Source: CAWJFP01 sp963842155 (GTDB taxonomy: Bacteria > Pseudomonadota > Alphaproteobacteria > JACZXZ01). Taken from it: a stretch of DNA of 64,000 nt. The number at the start of each line of letters is the position of its first letter. The stretch's first letter is position 1. Made by a program: the position numbers and the translations under genes. Location of the stretch: assembly GCA_963842155.1 (NCBI GenBank), contig CAWJFP010000008.1, forward strand, positions 1 through 64,000. Direction: 5' to 3'. Positions 60,302-64,000 of this stretch are shown here, piece by piece. Below the pieces are notes generated by a model that saw only the letters and a program-made list of their open reading frames with translations, had not been told where the DNA came from and made no database searches.

Positions 60302-61577
60302 ATGGACGAGCGGCGCGTGACCGACGACAGAGCTGCGAGGGCGCCGGGGCCGGTCTCGGCGCCTCGCGCTATCGAACGCGCGCCGCGCGGTAGTCGCCTC
60401 GTGCGCTGGATCGCCGTCGGGGTGCTGCTCCTGCTCATCCCGCTCGGCTACTGGTATGTCAGCCGTCCGCAATCGGCGGGGCCGGCGACGCCGGCGGGGA
60501 CGGGCCCGGGCGCGCCGCCGGCGGTGACGGTCGCCCATCCCATCACGCGCGACATCGTCGAATGGGACGAGTTCACCGGCCAGTTCAACGCCGTGGACTA
60601 TGTCGAGCTGCGCGCGCGGGTGAGCGGCTATCTCACCGAAATCCATTTCACCGACGGGCAGCTGGTCAAGAAGGGCGATCTGCTCTTCGTCATCGATCCG
60701 CGCCCCTTCGAGGCCGACCTGCGTCAGGCGGAGGCCAATCTCGAGCGCGACAAGGCCCAGGTCGTGCGCTACGACCTCGATCTCAAGCGCTACACCGAGC
60801 TTGCCAAGAAGGATTACGCGCCGCAGCAGCAATATGAGCAGGCCCGCGCCAACGCCGAGGCCACCGCGGCGACGGTGAAGGGCGACGAGGCGGCTGTCGC
60901 GCAAGCCCGCCTCAATCTGGAGTTCACGCATATCGTGGCGCCGATCGGCGGCCGCATCGGCCGCCACGAGGTCAGCCTCGGCAACCTCATCCTGGGCGGC
61001 GCGACCCAGAGCCTCACCTTGCTCTCCACCATCGTCTCGCTCGACCCGATCTACTTTCTATTTCGACATGAGCGAGGCGGATTATCTCGCCTACCAGCGG
61101 CTCGTCGCCAAAGGATTGCTGAAATCGACGCGCGACAATTCCGTCGCCGTCTCCCTGCGGCTCACCGACGAGAAGGGCTGGCCGCATGAGGGCCATCTCG
61201 ATTTCACCGACAACCAGCTCGACGCCGGATCGGGCACGATCCGCGCGCGCGCGATCTTCCCCAACCCCGGGCTGATCATCACGGCCGGGCAGTTCGGCCG
61301 CGTGCGCGTGCCCGCCTCGGAGCCGCACAAGGCGGTCCTCATTCCCGACGCGGCCGTGGTGAGCGACCAGTCGCAGAAGATCGCGATGACGGTGAAGGAG
61401 GACGGCAAGGTGGCGCCGCGCGTGATCGAGCTCGGCCCGCTCCATGACGGGTTGCGCGTGGTGCGCTCGGGCCTCGCCGAGAGCGACGTGATCGTCATCG
61501 ACGGGCTCGTCCGCGCCCGGCCGGGGGCCAAGGTGGCGCCTCAGCCCGGCAAGATCGAGCCCGCGGCAGAGCGTTAG
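60302..61577 (+). CDS. RND efflux periplasmic adaptor (MexE/AcrA-like), one frame break
   Basis: An N-terminal anchor (LVRWIAVGVLLLLIPLGYWY) is followed by the lipoyl-like and hairpin domains (VELRARVSGYLTEIHFTDGQ; LLFVIDPRPFEADLRQAEAN; HIVAPIGGRIGRHEVSLGNL). At about 61055 one extra T in CTTTC shifts the frame; the protein resumes with FDMSEADYLAYQRLVAKGLL to the stop at 61577. Repaired, it is about 424 residues, normal for the family. It links the pump encoded next to an outer-membrane channel. Confidence 0.85.
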
Positions 61578-61595
61578 CGGGCGCGGCCGGACGCG

Positions 61596-64000
61596 ATGCG
61601 CATCTCGCATTTCTTCATCGATCGGCCGATCTTCGCGACCGTCCTCTCGATCTTCATCACGCTCATCGGCGCCGTCTCCTACTTCACCTTGCCGGTCGCG
61701 CAATATCCCGAGATCGCGCCGCCCACCATCGTCGTCACGGCGAGCTATCCCGGCGCCTCGGCCGAGGTGGTGAGCGGCACCGTCGCCACGCCGCTCGAGC
61801 AGCAGATCAACGGCGTCGACAACATGCTCTACATGGTGTCGCAGGCGACGGGCGACGGCAATCTCTCGATCACCTGCACCTTCGCCCTCGGCACCAATCT
61901 CGACACGGCGCAGGTGCTGGTGCAGAACCGAGTCGCCATCGCGACGCCGCAGCTGCCGACCGAGGTGCAGCAGCTCGGCGTCACGGTCAAGAAGAACTCG
62001 CCCGACCTGTTGATGGTCGTCCATCTAAGCTCGCCCGACGGCTCGCGCGACCAGCTCTATATCTCGAACTACGCGACGCTCCAGATGCGCGACGCGCTGG
62101 CGCGGCTCGACGGTGTGGGCGACGTGCGCGTCTTCGGCGCGCGCGACTATTCGATGCGCATCTGGATCGACCCAGACAAGGCGGCGGCGCGCAACCTGAC
62201 GGCGGGCGAGATCGTGGCGGCGCTGCAGGCGCAGAACGTGCAGGTGGCCTCGGGCCTGCTCAACGAGCCGCCGGTGCCGCAGCTTCGCGCTTTCGAGTTC
62301 AATGTCGAGACGCTGGGCCGGCTCAAGGACCCCGCGCAGTTCGCCGACATCGTCGTCAAGACCAGCGCCAACGGCCAGGTCACGCGCGTCCGCGACATCG
62401 GGCGGGTCGAGCTCGGCGCCCAGGACTACAACACCAACGGCTATCTCGATACGCGCCAGGCCGCGCCGATGGGCATATTCCAGCGCCCAGGCTCGAACGC
62501 GCTCGCGACCGCGGACGGCATCATCGCCAAGGTGCAGGAGCTCGCCAAGTCCTTCCCCACGGGCTTGCGCTACGACATCGTCTACAACCCCACCATCTTC
62601 ATCGCCCAGTCGGTGCGCGAGGTCATCAGGACCATCTTCATCGCGGTGCTTCTGGTGGTCGTGGTGGTGATCCTGTTCCTGCAGACCTGGCGGGCCTCGA
62701 TCATTCCCATCGTCGCCATCCCGGTGTCGCTGATCGGCACCTTCATGATACTCGCGGCCTTGCGCTATTCGCTCAACAACCTCTCCCTCTTCGGCCTGGT
62801 GCTCGCCATCGGCATCGTCGTGGACGACGCCATCGTCGTGGTGGAGAACGTCGAGCGCAATCTCCGCGCCGGCATGAGCCCGCGCCAGGCGGCGCACGAG
62901 ACCATGGACGAGGTGGGCGGCGCGCTCATCGCGATCGCGCTCGTGCTCTCCTCGGTCTTCATCCCGGCGGCCTTCATCCCCGGCATATCGGGGCAGTTCT
63001 TCCGCCAGTTCGCGGTGACGATCGCGACCGCGACGGTGATTTCGCTCATCGTCTCGCTCAGCCTGAGCCCGGCGCTCTGCGCGCTGCTCTTCAGGCCGCA
63101 TGAGGAGCGGATGGGGCCGGCGCCGCTCTACATCCGCCCCGTGCATATCGTCTTTCGCGGCTTCAATTTCCTCTTCGACAGGCTGTCGCGCGGCTATGGC
63201 GGCCTCACCAGGCGCCTGGTGCGCATGGCGCTCCTCATGCTCGTGGTCTATGCCGGCCTCGTGACCTTCGCCGGCTGGCAGTTCTACCGCGCGCCGAGCG
63301 GCTTCATTCCGCAGCAGGACCAGGGCTATCTCATCACCGTGATCCAGCTTCCGCCCGGCTCCGCGCTCAGCCGCACCGACGCCGTGGTGCGGCGCGCCAC
63401 GCAGATCATTCTGGACACCCCCGGCATCGCCCATGCGGTGCCCTTCGCCGGCCTCGATGCCGCCACCTTCACCAACGCGTCCAACGCCGGCGCCATATTC
63501 GCGGTGATGGAGCCTTTCGAGGACCGCGCCGCGAAGGGCTTGAGCGCGGACCATGTCCGCGCCGACATGCAGGCGCGCCTCGGCGCCATCGAGGGCGCCT
63601 TCATCATCGCCATTCCGCCGGCGCCGGTGCGCGGGGTGGGCACGGCCGGCGGCTTCAAGATGATGATCCAGGACAGGCGCGGGCGGGGCTCGGACGCGCT
63701 CTACGCGGCGACGCAGGATCTCGTGGCCGCGGCCAACAAGGCGCCCGGCCTCACCGGCGTGTTCTCGCTCTTCAACACCTCGACGCCCAAGATCTTCGCC
63801 GACATCGACCGCGTGAAGGCTGAGATGCTCGGCGTCTCGGCCGACAATCTCTTCCAGACCCTCGAGGTCTATCTCGGCTCGGTCTTCGTCAACAATTTCA
63901 ACTATCTCGGCCGCACCTACGAGGTGCTCGCCCAGGCCGACGGCGCCTTCCGCCAGGACATCCGCGACATCGCCAATCTGAAAACCCGCAACGGCAAGGG
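61596..64000 (+). CDS. RND efflux inner-membrane pump (HAE1/MexF-like), cut by window end
   Basis: The frame is open from ATG 61596 to the window edge, about 800 residues of an expected 1,050. It has the first helix (HFFIDRPIFATVLSIFITLI), the porter loop (TASYPGASAEVVSGTVATPL), QNRVAIATPQLPTEV, the proton-relay Asp pair in GLVLAIGIVVDDAIVVVENV, and FIPQQDQGYLITVIQLPPGS in the second porter half. It is a proton-driven pump for hydrophobic drugs or metabolites and is encoded 18 bases after its adaptor. Confidence 0.92.
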   Translation, partial: MRISHFFIDRPIFATVLSIFITLIGAVSYFTLPVAQYPEIAPPTIVVTASYPGASAEVVSGTVATPLEQQINGVDNMLYMVSQATGDGNLSITCTFALGTNLDTAQVLVQNRVAIATPQLPTEVQQLGVTVKKNSPDLLMVVHLSSPDGSRDQLYISNYATLQMRDALARLDGVGDVRVFGARDYSMRIWIDPDKAAARNLTAGEIVAALQAQNVQVASGLLNEPPVPQLRAFEFNVETLGRLKDPAQFADIVVKTSANGQVTRVRDIGRVELGAQDYNTNGYLDTRQAAPMGIFQRPGSNALATADGIIAKVQELAKSFPTGLRYDIVYNPTIFIAQSVREVIRTIFIAVLLVVVVVILFLQTWRASIIPIVAIPVSLIGTFMILAALRYSLNNLSLFGLVLAIGIVVDDAIVVVENVERNLRAGMSPRQAAHETMDEVGGALIAIALVLSSVFIPAAFIPGISGQFFRQFAVTIATATVISLIVSLSLSPALCALLFRPHEERMGPAPLYIRPVHIVFRGFNFLFDRLSRGYGGLTRRLVRMALLMLVVYAGLVTFAGWQFYRAPSGFIPQQDQGYLITVIQLPPGSALSRTDAVVRRATQIILDTPGIAHAVPFAGLDAATFTNASNAGAIFAVMEPFEDRAAKGLSADHVRADMQARLGAIEGAFIIAIPPAPVRGVGTAGGFKMMIQDRRGRGSDALYAATQDLVAAANKAPGLTGVFSLFNTSTPKIFADIDRVKAEMLGVSADNLFQTLEVYLGSVFVNNFNYLGRTYEVLAQADGAFRQDIRDIANLKTRNGK

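Noticed and set aside
1..64000. CRISPR array
   Set aside because: No regularly spaced direct repeats with unique spacers were seen anywhere; the only tandem repeats are the 15-base units inside DUF3300.

Overview
The window is clearly GC-rich and reads as alphaproteobacterial, most likely Hyphomicrobiales (Rhizobiales) or a close relative. The grounds are a CpdR-type response regulator beside an N-formylglutamate amidohydrolase, a small RNA with the two-hairpin plus CCTCCC layout of the alphaproteobacterial alpha-r8 family, a DUF2460/DUF2163/NlpC-P60 tail tip like that of gene transfer agents, a complete pqqABCDE operon, and palindromic intergenic repeats typical of the group.

Positions 1 to about 26.3 kb are the right-hand part of a tailed-phage (siphovirus-type) prophage that runs off the left edge. 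The order is portal C-terminus, head maturation protease/scaffold, major capsid, head-tail connector, HK97 gp10-like protein, tail terminator, tail tube, G and G-T tail chaperones with a likely programmed -1 frameshift, a short tape measure, DUF2460, DUF2163, NlpC/P60, a J-like tip protein, fibre, then lysis genes including a GH108 endolysin and nested Rz/Rz1 spanins. No integrase, repressor or att site is visible.

The structural genes are interrupted at three points by cargo. Island A (about 0.65-3.9 kb) has a TPR gene and its decayed tandem copy, a muramidase-like protein carrying a Pro/Gly linker (EPR-PAGQ-GQWTTGG), and a broken reverse-strand secreted protein. Island B (about 5.5-6.05 kb) has an NTF2-fold immunity-like gene. 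Island C (about 9.06-12.13 kb) has a protein with the same linker joined to an AT-rich C-terminal domain resembling polymorphic toxin type 44, a possible immunity partner, and a full-length adenylate-forming enzyme. The best candidate for a new system is therefore a phage-borne modular effector family with a shared linker and interchangeable warheads.

From about 26.5 to 64 kb lie host genes: small membrane and lipoproteins; an enoyl-CoA hydratase family protein; a DUF2950/DUF3300 pair; O-acetylhomoserine sulfhydrylase with a promoter/operator-like dyad; a DctPQM TRAP transporter; an acyl-CoA dehydrogenase; a PQQ alcohol dehydrogenase with a lanthanide-type Asp pair; a cupredoxin; pqqABCDE; HdeD-, ExoD- and YegS-like proteins and a patatin; an IS5-type transposase remnant; a four-gene Mla-like lipid transport operon; the small RNA; an acetyltransferase; N-formylglutamate amidohydrolase; cpdR; a histidine kinase; tRNA-Val(GAC); fhs; and the start of an RND efflux operon. 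The PQQ dehydrogenase, cupredoxin, pqq operon and fhs together hint at alcohol or C1 oxidation.

Many otherwise well conserved genes carry single-base frameshifts (DUF2950, dctQ, acyl-CoA dehydrogenase, fhs, the RND adaptor and several tail genes). Indels in the sequence itself are a likely explanation, so 'broken' calls should be read with that in mind.
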